Shown here: positions 1 to 8,890 of the stretch, piece after piece | Layout of the letters: every line of letters starts with the position of its first letter | How positions within the stretch are numbered: position 1 is the stretch's first letter | Assembly (NCBI GenBank): GCA_963576735.1 | Contig: OY755197.1 | Location: 12,501 to 76,500 of the forward strand | Direction: 5' to 3' | Source: Bedellia somnulentella | Lineage: Eukaryota; Arthropoda; Insecta; Lepidoptera; Bedelliidae | DNA length: 64,000 nt | Notes under the pieces: generated by a model | What the model saw: the letters and a program-made list of their open reading frames with translations, nothing else | Database searches by the model: none | Told to the model about the DNA's origin: nothing | Position numbers and translations under genes: made by a program

Positions 1-2325
1 AACCTAACCTAACCTAACCTAACCTAACCTAACCTAACCTAACCTAACCTAACCTAACCTAACCTAACCTAACCTAACCTAACCTAACCTAACCTAACCT
101 AACCTAACCTAACCTAACCTAACCTAACCTAACCTAACCTAACCTAACCTAACCTAACCTAACCTAACCTAACCTAACCTAACCTAACCTAACCTAACCT
201 AACCTAACCTAACCTAACCTAACCTAACCTAACCTAACCTAACCTAACCTAACCTAACCTAACCTAACCTAACCTAACCTAACCTAACCTAACCTAACCT
301 AACCTAACCTAACCTAACCTAACCTAACCTAACCTAACCTAACCTAACCTAACCTAACCTAACCTAACCTAACCTAACCTAACCTAACCTAACCTAACCT
401 AACCTAACCTAACCTAACCTAACCTAACCTAACCTAACCTAACCTAACCTAACCTAACCTAACCTAACCTAACCTAACCTAACCTAACCTAACCTAACCT
501 AACCTAACCTAACCTAACCTAACCTAACCTAACCTAACCTAACCTAACCTAACCTAACCTAACCTAACCTAACCTAACCTAACCTAACCTAACCTAACCT
601 AACCTAACCTAACCTAACCTAACCTAACCTAACCTAACCTAACCTAACCTAACCTAACCTAACCTAACCTAACCTAACCTAACCTAACCTAACCTAACCT
701 AACCTAACCTAACCTAACCTAACCTAACCTAACCTAACCTAACCTAACCTAACCTAACCTAACCTAACCTAACCTAACCTAACCTAACCTAACCTAACCT
801 AACCTAACCTAACCTAACCTAACCTAACCTAACCTAACCTAACCTAACCTAACCTAACCTAACCTAACCTAACCTAACCTAACCTAACCTAACCTAACCT
901 AACCTAACCTAACCTAACCTAACCTAACCTAACCTAACCTAACCTAACCTAACCTAACCTAACCTAACCTAACCTAACCTAACCTAACCTAACCTAACCT
1001 AACCTAACCTAACCTAACCTAACCTAACCTAACCTAACCTAACCTAACCTAACCTAACCTAACCTAACCTAACCTAACCTAACCTAACCTAACCTAACCT
1101 AACCTAACCTAACCTAACCTAACCTAACCTAACCTAACCTAACCTAACCTAACCTAACCTAACCTAACCTAACCTAACCTAACCTAACCTAACCTAACCT
1201 AACCTAACCTAACCTAACCTAACCTAACCTAACCTAACCTAACCTAACCTAACCTAACCTAACCTAACCTAACCTAACCTAACCTAACCTAACCTAACCT
1301 AACCTAACCTAACCTAACCTAACCTAACCTAACCTAACCTAACCTAACCTAACCTAACCTAACCTAACCTAACCTAACCTAACCTAACCTAACCTAACCT
1401 AACCTAACCTAACCTAACCTAACCTAACCTAACCTAACCTAACCTAACCTAACCTAACCTAACCTAACCTAACCTAACCTAACCTAACCTAACCTAACCT
1501 AACCTAACCTAACCTAACCTAACCTAACCTAACCTAACCTAACCTAACCTAACCTAACCTAACCTAACCTAACCTAACCTAACCTAACCTAACCTAACCT
1601 AACCTAACCTAACCTAACCTAACCTAACCTAACCTAACCTAACCTAACCTAACCTAACCTAACCTAACCTAACCTAACCTAACCTAACCTAACCTAACCT
1701 AACCTAACCTAACCTAACCTAACCTAACCTAACCTAACCTAACCTAACCTAACCTAACCTAACCTAACCTAACCTAACCTAACCTAACCTAACCTAACCT
1801 AACCTAACCTAACCTAACCTAACCTAACCTAACCTAACCTAACCTAACCTAACCTAACCTAACCTAACCTAACCTAACCTAACCTAACCTAACCTAACCT
1901 AACCTAACCTAACCTAACCTAACCTAACCTAACCTAACCTAACCTAACCTAACCTAACCTAACCTAACCTAACCTAACCTAACCTAACCTAACCTAACCT
2001 AACCTAACCTAACCTAACCTAACCTAACCTAACCTAACCTAACCTAACCTAACCTAACCTAACCTAACCTAACCTAACCTAACCTAACCTAACCTAACCT
2101 AACCTAACCTAACCTAACCTAACCTAACCTAACCTAACCTAACCTAACCTAACCTAACCTAACCTAACCTAACCTTAACCTAACCTAACCTAACCTAACC
2201 TAACCTAACCTAACCTAACCTAACCTAACCTAACCTAACCTAACCTAACCTAACCTAACCTAACCTAACCTAACCTAACCTAACCTAACCTAACCTAACC
2301 TAACCTAACCTAACCTAACCTAACC
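1..2325. repeat. Terminal telomere tract (AACCT)n / (TTAGG)n
   Basis: About 465 uninterrupted copies of the insect telomere pentamer, C-rich strand on top, which is the orientation of a left chromosome end. The only irregularity seen is one extra T at about 2175-2176 (AACCTTAACC), which shifts the register of the inner ~150 bp. The tract ends at AACC, followed directly by the poly(T) (poly(A) on the minus strand) of element E1. Confidence 0.98.
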
Positions 2326-2739
2326 TTTTTTTTTTTTTTTTTTTTTTCGTGGGGAAATCCTCATGGATCCGACGCCACCCGGTGGAGTGACGAAGGTATG
2401 TCGGACTCCTACCGACTAAAACCCCACGGTGACTCTTCACTGGTGCCTTATTGTAAGGTCCGTGGGCTTTCTAGACCATTGGCAATACGTACCACAGACC
2501 CTACGCACCTGACGCCGCAAGGCATCACTACTCAGGGGGACTTTTGTTAACCCCTTTTCTTTCTGTCTCTTTGCAGCAGACGCTCAGAGTCACTTGAGCG
2601 CCTGCCCGTCGCGGGCAGGTTGAGTCGACACACAAAGCCACCGATTTGCGTGCCACCTGCCTTTGGAGCCCCGTCTTCGGCGGTGAACGCTCACGGGGCT
2701 CCTTGGTCTTGATTAAGACCATTCAATGCCGCGGGCATA
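2326..2739 (-). promoter_or_regulatory. E1 3' UTR with closed terminal stem and poly(A)
   Basis: Poly(A) occupies 2326-2347. Directly inside it, CGTGGGG (2348-2354) can pair with CCCCACG (2422-2428), and within this lies a smaller hairpin GTCGG/CCGAC (2400-2404 with 2412-2416). The same architecture occurs at the 3' ends of E2 and E4 with compensatory changes. A 3' UTR stem-loop is known to matter for SART1 retrotransposition, so this is probably the reverse transcriptase recognition structure. The rest of the UTR up to the ORF2 stop shows no other feature I can name. Confidence 0.6.
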
Positions 2740-5700
2740 CTAGTGTCTTGCACCGCGGCGGCGGGTCCCACGTCTTGTAGGATCCGCTATCTCCCTTTCT
2801 CTTTCGGCGGCCTCTTTCGCAAGCATTACATGTTCACAGAAAGAGGCCACCGCCGCCCACGCTTCGGGGCTCTCCACCATGGCGGCCACTACGGCCGGCA
2901 GGGATAGATCCGGGCCAATGCTAGCCCGGAGTGCTGCCCTCTCCCCAGCCCAAGCTGGGCACTCTTCGAGAGTGTGTTTCGCCGAATCTTCGGGGCAATT
3001 CAGACAGTGGTGGCAACGAGCAGCCTGCTCTTTGCCCAGCCGCCACAGGTACTTACCGAAGCAACCATGCCCGGAAAGGACCTGTGTCAGCCGGAAGCTC
3101 AGAGATCCATGCTCTCGCTGCAACCACTGCGTGAAGACGGGGAGAATGGCCTCCACCGTCTTGTGCCCCGCGCTCGGCTGTCCCAGCCTGAGCGCCCATG
3201 CCTCGAGGGCAGCAGCCTCGACCTCCTGCTTGTAGGCCGCAGTTTCCCGTTGCGTGGGCCAGTGGCCCTGCGTCCGCCGATCTTCACGCCAGTGGAAAGT
3301 GGACGCGAGGACTTTCGCGTCCAAATCCCATGGCATGGAACCCGCCATTAGGCAGGCAGCCTCTCGGGATACCGTTCGGTATCCCCTTGACGCCCTGATG
3401 GACATGAGGCGCTGCGGCGCATGAAGAAGCGCCGCATTAGCCCCGTTCAGGGCGTCCGCCCAAACTGGGGAGCCGTACATTGCCATTGATCGTACGACCC
3501 CCATATAGAGCTGCCTGCTTGCGTTCCTGGGGCCCCCAAGGTTCGGCATGAGTCTGCTGAGAGCAGCAGCCGCAACCATTAACCGGGGCCCCAAACGCTC
3601 GAAGTGAGCGCGGAACGTCCAACGGCCGTCGAGCACTAATCCCAGGTATTTCAAAGTGGACTCGACGGCAATCCTCACGCCACCCACGACGATGGCGGAT
3701 TCCCCCACTGGCGGACGATTCCGAGGCCCATGAAACCACATGGCCTCGGACTTATTCAGGGCCACTTCAAGGCCCAGAAGCCTTATGCGGCGCACAACGT
3801 GCGCCACTCCCGCTGTTGCGCGGATGGCGGCCTCCCTGTATGTTTTCCCTCGAGCCGTCACTAGGGTGTCGTCTGCATAGCAGGTGAGTTGGACACCCCA
3901 GAGGTTGGCGCCGCGCAGAACCCAATCGTAGCCGATGTTCCACAGGAGCGGCCCTAAGACTGACCCCTGTGGCACACCGCATGACATAGCGCGGCTTTCC
4001 CACCCCTCCCGAACCGGGTAAGTGATAGAACGGTCCGAGAGGTACGACTCGAGGACCCTCAGTATATATGGAGGCACTACATGGTATTTGAGTGCCTCTT
4101 TGATACAGGGCCAGGGCATGGTATTAAAGGCGTTGGCGATGTCCAGTGACACCGCCAAAACCACCTCGCCCTGTGCGACCGCCTCATCCGCTATTGCGCG
4201 AACGCGCAACACCGCGTGTACCGTTGAACGGCATCGGCGGAATCCAAACTGCTGGTCCGATATGTTTGGACCTATTTCATCGAGGTGCTCGACGATTCGG
4301 GCAGATATCACCCTCTCAAAAAGTTTGCCCGCCTCGTCGAGCAGGACGATAGGCCGAAACGACGATGGTTCGACGGAGTCAGCGGGGCGCCCTTCCTTTC
4401 GTAGGAGGACGAGTTTGCCCACCTTCCAAGGCTCTGGGAATACCCCTTGTGTCAGGCACATGGAAAGCAGGCCCCGGAACCTCTCCTCCAGGAAGGGTTC
4501 CAACGCAATCACCCAGGCTCGCCCCGGGATACCATCTAGTCCCGGAGCCGTCTTCTTTGCTTTGAGCCGTTTGATCGCCACCGCCAACTCCGGTTCAGTC
4601 ACTTCAGGGACCAGCAGTTCTTCCTCCGCGGGCTGCCGCTCCGCAGCCATCACCGGGGGCATGTGTGCTGCTCTTGCCGGAAACAAGGCCGAGACCACAT
4701 CTTCCACCACGTGGGGCTGGAGACTCGTCGTCAGAGGGGGCGCCCAAGGGCGAAGCTGTTGCCGCACCACTTTGTACGGCCTGCCCCATGGGTCGTTGTT
4801 CAGAGTCTCCAGCGATTCCACCTTGGAGGCGATTTTGGCCCTGAGAACTGCAATCTTCAGGGCTTTTTTCGCCTCACGGTACCTGTTTACTACATCTTGT
4901 TCCTCGGCCTCGATCCGGCGTCGCCTTCTTCTATATCTTTTACACCGGCGGCCCACCTCCATACTAGCTCGTCGGAGTTGAGCTATTTCGGCGGACCACC
5001 AGTGTACTTGTTTCCTCGGAGCCATCGGTCCCGCCCGGGGCATGGACGCGTCGCAGATCTCTGTGAGGGCCTCACAAAACCAGTCCACCTCGGCACTGAT
5101 GTCGTTTGCCGTATCAGACGGCGCTGACCAGGACTGGACAATGGCTGCTTCAGCCATAATTTCTTGGTCCAGCCTGCTGAGGGCCCATTTTGGTCCCCCA
5201 TTCGCCGACAAGCCGCCTGATGAGGTGGCTGCACGTGACGCGGAGACCTCGAACCGGATATAGCGGTGATCCGAGTATGTCTCCACGTCAGTGATGACCC
5301 TCCAGCCCTTGATTAGGGCCCAGAGACCGGGAGTTGCGAAAGTCAGATCGACGATCGAACTCCCGTTATGCCGCACGCATGTGGGTGTCGAACCTATATT
5401 GGCAACAGTTAGCCCGGCAGCTGTCGCCCACTCGACTACAGCCCCGCCGAAAAGTTCAGTCGCCGGAGACCCCCAAGCCACAGATTTGGCGTTGAAATCC
5501 CCGGCCACTAGCACCTGGCGGGGGCGTCGTTGTAGGGCTGCTGCTTCCAGCTCTTGCAAGAAGACCTCGAAATTCGCGAAGGAATCGTTGGGGGAGAAGT
5601 AAATTGAGATGACTACTATCTCCCCGATCCGCGCCGCAACGAAACCCCTGCCGCGAGATACTTCCTCCAGCAGCAGCCCTGACGACCGGCTCACGGTTAT

Positions 5701-5865
5701 TGCCGCCACGCCATTCAGGTCCGACACCCAATTTACCCCAGTTGGGACAAAATATGGCTCCGAGACCACTCCAATGTTTATTAACCACTCCGCCATGCTT
5801 TGAAAGAACAGGTCTTGAGCAGTGGCGCAGTGGTTAAGATTCGCCTGGAGGAACCGTAGGGCCAT
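2740..5865 (-). CDS. E1 ORF2: endonuclease / reverse transcriptase
   Basis: This 1041-residue polyprotein carries out target-primed reverse transcription into telomere repeats. An APE-type endonuclease fills the first ~220 residues: NLNH at 9-12, SEPY at 35-38, GDFN at 122-125 and SDH at 198-200. A basic linker (~300-350) leads into the reverse transcriptase (~430-800), with GVPQGSVLGP near 630 and the catalytic YADD at 663-666. A cysteine/histidine finger typical of the R1 clade (CHHC...H...C) lies near the C terminus, followed by a basic tail. The ATG overlaps an in-frame TAA as TAATG just after the ORF1 stop, so translation is probably by reinitiation. All catalytic motifs are present and there is no internal stop. 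Confidence 0.95.
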   Translation of the reverse strand: MALRFLQANLNHCATAQDLFFQSMAEWLINIGVVSEPYFVPTGVNWVSDLNGVAAITVSRSSGLLLEEVSRGRGFVAARIGEIVVISIYFSPNDSFANFEVFLQELEAAALQRRPRQVLVAGDFNAKSVAWGSPATELFGGAVVEWATAAGLTVANIGSTPTCVRHNGSSIVDLTFATPGLWALIKGWRVITDVETYSDHRYIRFEVSASRAATSSGGLSANGGPKWALSRLDQEIMAEAAIVQSWSAPSDTANDISAEVDWFCEALTEICDASMPRAGPMAPRKQVHWWSAEIAQLRRASMEVGRRCKRYRRRRRRIEAEEQDVVNRYREAKKALKIAVLRAKIASKVESLETLNNDPWGRPYKVVRQQLRPWAPPLTTSLQPHVVEDVVSALFPARAAHMPPVMAAERQPAEEELLVPEVTEPELAVAIKRLKAKKTAPGLDGIPGRAWVIALEPFLEERFRGLLSMCLTQGVFPEPWKVGKLVLLRKEGRPADSVEPSSFRPIVLLDEAGKLFERVISARIVEHLDEIGPNISDQQFGFRRCRSTVHAVLRVRAIADEAVAQGEVVLAVSLDIANAFNTMPWPCIKEALKYHVVPPYILRVLESYLSDRSITYPVREGWESRAMSCGVPQGSVLGPLLWNIGYDWVLRGANLWGVQLTCYADDTLVTARGKTYREAAIRATAGVAHVVRRIRLLGLEVALNKSEAMWFHGPRNRPPVGESAIVVGGVRIAVESTLKYLGLVLDGRWTFRAHFERLGPRLMVAAAALSRLMPNLGGPRNASRQLYMGVVRSMAMYGSPVWADALNGANAALLHAPQRLMSIRASRGYRTVSREAACLMAGSMPWDLDAKVLASTFHWREDRRTQGHWPTQRETAAYKQEVEAAALEAWALRLGQPSAGHKTVEAILPVFTQWLQREHGSLSFRLTQVLSGHGCFGKYLWRLGKEQAARCHHCLNCPEDSAKHTLEECPAWAGERAALRASIGPDLSLPAVVAAMVESPEAWAAVASFCEHVMLAKEAAEREREIADPTRRGTRRRGARH

Positions 5866-5867
5866 TA

Positions 5868-7982
5868 TTAATTAATTACCATGGGTTCCTCCTCGGGCCT
5901 TGGATTAACCATGCCCTTCAATCCGATGCCGGCCTTTCCAATTTTAGGCCGCTTCTTTTTGCTTGCAGAACAAGACTTAGCCCCAACAACATGCTCTGCC
6001 GGTTTGTTAGCTATTTTGCAAACTGGGCAACTTGGCTTTGAACCGCATTCGCTCACTTTATGACCGGGCAAGCCACAGCGAAAGCAAAGGTTGCTGCGAT
6101 CAATGTCAGAAGTGCACTGGGCACGCACATGGCCGGGTTCAAGGCACTTGTAGCAACGCATCTCCCTCTTTGGGAGATGTTTGACCCGCGCTTCACCCCA
6201 ACCGACTTGAAGTTTCTTCAACTGGAGAAGTTTCTTTGCCGTAACAAGGGCACACCTCACGTGCACAGAACAATCACCTCTTAGTCCTTCGTTGATTTGG
6301 CCCACTTTTACGTCAGCTACCGAGCAGCTACCAGCACTAGCAACAGCAACAGCGACTTCTTCTTTAGTCACGGAGTCATCCAGGCCTAAGAGGCGAATAT
6401 CCTCCATTTTTGTTGGTCTGTAGACCTTGACAAGATCAGACTCGAAACACTCTTTAAGTTTGGAAGCCAGTACATCCGCTTTTTCAGAAGAACCTTCTCC
6501 GATTACTTCAAGCTTTTTAGCACCCGTGACTGCGGTTCTGATCCGCACGGGCCCGATTCCTAGGCCTGAAAGATTGAGCTTCTGTCTAGCTTCCGTCATA
6601 ACCTTTTTATAGGTTACGCCACTCTCTGAGGCTGTCTCGTCAATGTGAATTATCACAGCAGCTGACCGTGGCACCCGCAGTTTTTTGGCCGCTTTGGTTG
6701 CATTATTTGATGCAGTCGCTTTGGCCGGTGCTTTGGTGCTCGATGGCCCCTTTTTTCCTCGGCGCACCACCGTTGCCCATGAATCCTCTGCAGAGGGTTT
6801 AGATGGACCAGGTGTTGGCTGTGACACTGGTAAAAGAGGCTCTGGGACACGAACAACTGGGGTAGCGCTACTTTTGCCCTTGCCTTTGCCTTTATTCGTC
6901 GCTTTCGAGCCTTTTGACGCAGAAGCGGTAGTCGAATGTGACGTAGTCACTGCGTTAATAGGATTCAGTGCTCTGTCTGCAGCCAGAGGAGGTCTTAGAC
7001 GTTTCTCTGGTAAGAGACGACCTTCCAATGCTTCCAGTCTGGCATTCATCATGGTCCCTACTTGGACCATGATAGACCGAGCCAGATCATCAGTCGTTGG
7101 TACAGATGGGTTAGAATTAGACCGAGCGATGGTGAATTCAGCCCTCATCTCAGCCATTTCTCTCCTCATTACGTCCAGCTGACCGGCTAGGCTTTCCCTG
7201 TCCGCTTTTATGCGCAGGTTTTCTTCTTGAAGTCGTGTTAACTCTTCTTGTAGTTTCCTCACTTCATTAGAAGAAGAACATTCCTTCAGAAGCTCAGAGT
7301 TAGCCACTATATCTTCTGCCGCGTTCTTCAAGTCCCTGACGTAGGTACCTTTAAGGTTGCCGGATTTCTTTGCAATTTTAATTATTATTGCGGCCTTATC
7401 CTCCACCGTTTTCGCCAGCTCGGAAGCAGACTTTTTCCCCGCAGGGATTACAGGAGTCTGATCTTTAAATTTCCGAGCAGCATAACGATCTACTCTCGGA
7501 GAAAGATCTTCCTGTTCAGAGGATTCCTGCTGTTTACGCATGAACTGTCGGCGGGCTGCAGCGGCCTCAGCTCTTGCTTTCCCTACGCCAATATACTCTC
7601 CAGTAGTTGGCGGCCTACCTCGGCCCCTCTTTGCCGGAGCTTTACTTAAATGTTCGGATCTTTTCCCGTCATTCCTAGCATTGGTTTCATCATCTGAATC
7701 GGATGAAACCGACTCAGTTCCAGTAAAAGTCCTCTTCCTTTGAGAATCGGTAACAGAAATGGAACCGTCTCTGTCCACCGCCGAGTTGAATGAGCTATCA
7801 CTCATAAACTCAACGGCTGTATCGCTTAACTCAAGGTCATGGATAAGATCGCTATGGTCGTCGGTGTGGCAGTTTTTGCCCCCCCCAGAATACGTGGGGG
7901 CGCCTCCCGCCGAAGCGGAAGGGTGGGATTCCCCCTTTCGGGGACCCACCTGGGTAATTCTATTCAAAAGTGCCTGGTTCAT
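5868..7982 (-). CDS. E1 ORF1: Gag-like nucleic-acid-binding protein with three zinc knuckles
   Basis: This 704-residue protein probably packages the element RNA and directs it to telomeres. The N-terminal ~40 residues are rich in G, S and P and are encoded by a strongly structured RNA segment. A basic RGRGRPP stretch (AT-hook-like) lies near residue 120, and a Glu/Lys/Arg-rich, coiled-coil-prone region lies at ~225-290. Three cysteine knuckles span ~610-672: two CX2CX4HX4C and a third of the longer CX2C...AEH...C form diagnostic for the R1 clade. It ends in tandem TAA TAA, the second overlapping the ORF2 ATG. Confidence 0.92.
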   Translation of the reverse strand: MNQALLNRITQVGPRKGESHPSASAGGAPTYSGGGKNCHTDDHSDLIHDLELSDTAVEFMSDSSFNSAVDRDGSISVTDSQRKRTFTGTESVSSDSDDETNARNDGKRSEHLSKAPAKRGRGRPPTTGEYIGVGKARAEAAAARRQFMRKQQESSEQEDLSPRVDRYAARKFKDQTPVIPAGKKSASELAKTVEDKAAIIIKIAKKSGNLKGTYVRDLKNAAEDIVANSELLKECSSSNEVRKLQEELTRLQEENLRIKADRESLAGQLDVMRREMAEMRAEFTIARSNSNPSVPTTDDLARSIMVQVGTMMNARLEALEGRLLPEKRLRPPLAADRALNPINAVTTSHSTTASASKGSKATNKGKGKGKSSATPVVRVPEPLLPVSQPTPGPSKPSAEDSWATVVRRGKKGPSSTKAPAKATASNNATKAAKKLRVPRSAAVIIHIDETASESGVTYKKVMTEARQKLNLSGLGIGPVRIRTAVTGAKKLEVIGEGSSEKADVLASKLKECFESDLVKVYRPTKMEDIRLLGLDDSVTKEEVAVAVASAGSCSVADVKVGQINEGLRGDCSVHVRCALVTAKKLLQLKKLQVGWGEARVKHLPKREMRCYKCLEPGHVRAQCTSDIDRSNLCFRCGLPGHKVSECGSKPSCPVCKIANKPAEHVVGAKSCSASKKKRPKIGKAGIGLKGMVNPRPEEEPMVIN
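7878..7950 (-). promoter_or_regulatory. Structured RNA cluster inside the 5' end of E1 ORF1
   Basis: Successive stems can form within codons ~10-36 of ORF1. GCCCC/GGGGC closes the loop containing CCCAGAATACG. CCGC/GCGG closes a 4-nt loop (7907-7918). An outer stem GGTGGG/CCCACC (7922-7927 with 7945-7950) encloses TCCCC/GGGGA. The E3 sequence is nearly the same. E4 has different bases that preserve the pairing, which argues for an RNA function in addition to coding. Confidence 0.6.
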
Positions 7983-8387
7983 GTTTGGTTTTGGTAGGCT
8001 TTACCCTCGGCCTACCATCGAGCTATACCCCCCACCCCTGCGCTTGGCACTGGACTCCCTCCAGACATTCATCCCCTCGGCACGCTGACCTTGGGATTGG
8101 GGTAATTTTTTATAGAGGTTTTCTTCCTCGCAGCCCGGGCCTCAGTGGCCTGAGCCCCCGTTCCCACCGAAGTAGGCTTACGGTTTGGCCGGCAGTATCA
8201 TGAAGACACTGCCGCCCCACAAAGACAGAACCTGGCCGATCGGTGCGACACAGACGCCAGGTTCTAACACCCGCCCCAGCCGCCCAATGTGGGCAAACGC
8301 TGGGGCTAAGCCGTGCACATCAGAATGTGCCACGACTTCCCGTCCGCTTACTGCTCGCTCTGGAAGCAGAGGAGAGAAGCGGACTCT
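7983..8387 (-). promoter_or_regulatory. E1 5' UTR, multi-hairpin leader
   Basis: The leader contains several perfect or near-perfect stems: GGTAGG/CCTACC (7993-7998 with 8011-8016), GGCAGT/ACTGCC (8191-8196 with 8208-8213), ACCTGGC/GCCAGGT (8230-8236 with 8256-8262), GCCCCAGC/GCTGGGGC (8273-8280 with 8299-8306) and GTCCGCTT/AAGCGGAC (~8342-8384). All recur in the leaders of E3 and E4. The AT-rich stretch TTTTTTATAGAGG is also shared. No promoter can be pinpointed. Confidence 0.6.
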
Positions 8388-8468
8388 CGGTACATTAGCT
8401 TCACCCCGGACTGGATTGCCCGAGGCTACTGAGCCCCCACGCCACGACAAGGCTGCACCGTGTGGGGG
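8388..8468 (-). ncRNA. HDV-like self-cleaving ribozyme fold at the 5' terminus of E1
   Basis: The first 81 nt fit the nested double pseudoknot of HDV-like ribozymes, element by element. P1 is CCCCCAC/GTGGGGG (8468-8462 with 8440-8434), starting at the very first base. P2 is CGGTGCA/TGTACCG (8460-8454 with 8394-8388, one G-U pair). P3 is GCC/GGC with a 7-nt loop TTGTCGT (8453-8441). P4 is CCTCGGG...TCCGGGG (8425-8419 with 8410-8404). The J4/2 strand ends in CTAA (8398-8395), matching the CNRA pattern that holds the catalytic C. P1.1 is weak (TG/CA possible). HDV-like ribozymes are known at 5' ends of R2 and some other non-LTR elements, where they cut the RNA at the element boundary. Activity is inferred. 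Confidence 0.72.
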
Positions 8469-8477
8469 AACCTAACC
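8469..8477. repeat. Telomere remnant between E1 and E2
   Basis: Nine bases, AACCTAACC, separate the first base of E1 from the poly(A) of E2. This shows that both elements inserted into the same telomere tract at the same phase of the repeat. Confidence 0.9.
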
Positions 8478-8890
8478 TTTTTTTTTTTTTTTTTTTTTCG
8501 TGGGGAAATCCTCATGGATTCCCCGCCGCATGGGGGTGCGACGGGGATATGTCAGACTTCTACTGACTAAAACCCCACGGTGGCCCTTCTTGGTGTATAC
8601 AGTTTGGGGGTCCTTGAAGACTTTAACCAGAGGCAATATTCCTCGGACCCCCAGCACCTAACGCCTTGTGGCGTACCTCAATGGGGGGGTTTTTGGTACC
8701 CCCCTTTTTTACCATCACCAAGCAGCGGACGCTCAGGGCCACCTGAGCGTCCGCCCTTCTCGGGCAGGGTTGAGTAGCGCGCAGATAACCCCACTCTGCG
8801 CGCCTCCTGCCCGTGGAGCCCCACTTTCGGCGACGCACGCCATATGGGGGCTCCGTGGTCTAAGAAGACCCTACCAAAGGCCGCGGTGCA

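Larger units (their letters stand above)
2326..8468 (-). mobile_element. E1: full-length telomere-specific non-LTR retrotransposon (R1 clade, TRAS/SART group)
   Basis: A complete element on the minus strand: a 5' end at 8468 that abuts telomere repeat, a ~490-bp leader, ORF1 (7982-5868), ORF2 (5865-2740), a ~390-bp 3' UTR and 22 A residues. The sense-strand junctions are GGTT at the 5' side and poly(A)-GGTTAGG at the 3' side. This implies nicks between C and T of the CCTAA strand and between T and A of the TTAGG strand, the site I recall for TRAS1 endonuclease. The overlapping stop/start between ORFs resembles what is known for SART1, so I do not assign TRAS versus SART. Both ORFs are open, so E1 may be competent. 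Confidence 0.93.

Noticed and set aside
2879..4981. Long plus-strand open frames opposite E1 ORF2 (for example 4022-4981)
   Set aside because: They are antisense shadows of a GC-rich coding region; the minus-strand ORF2 explains the sequence with all catalytic motifs.
8469..8477. Target-site duplication of E1
   Set aside because: It is telomere repeat; in a repeat array a duplication cannot be distinguished from the original sequence.
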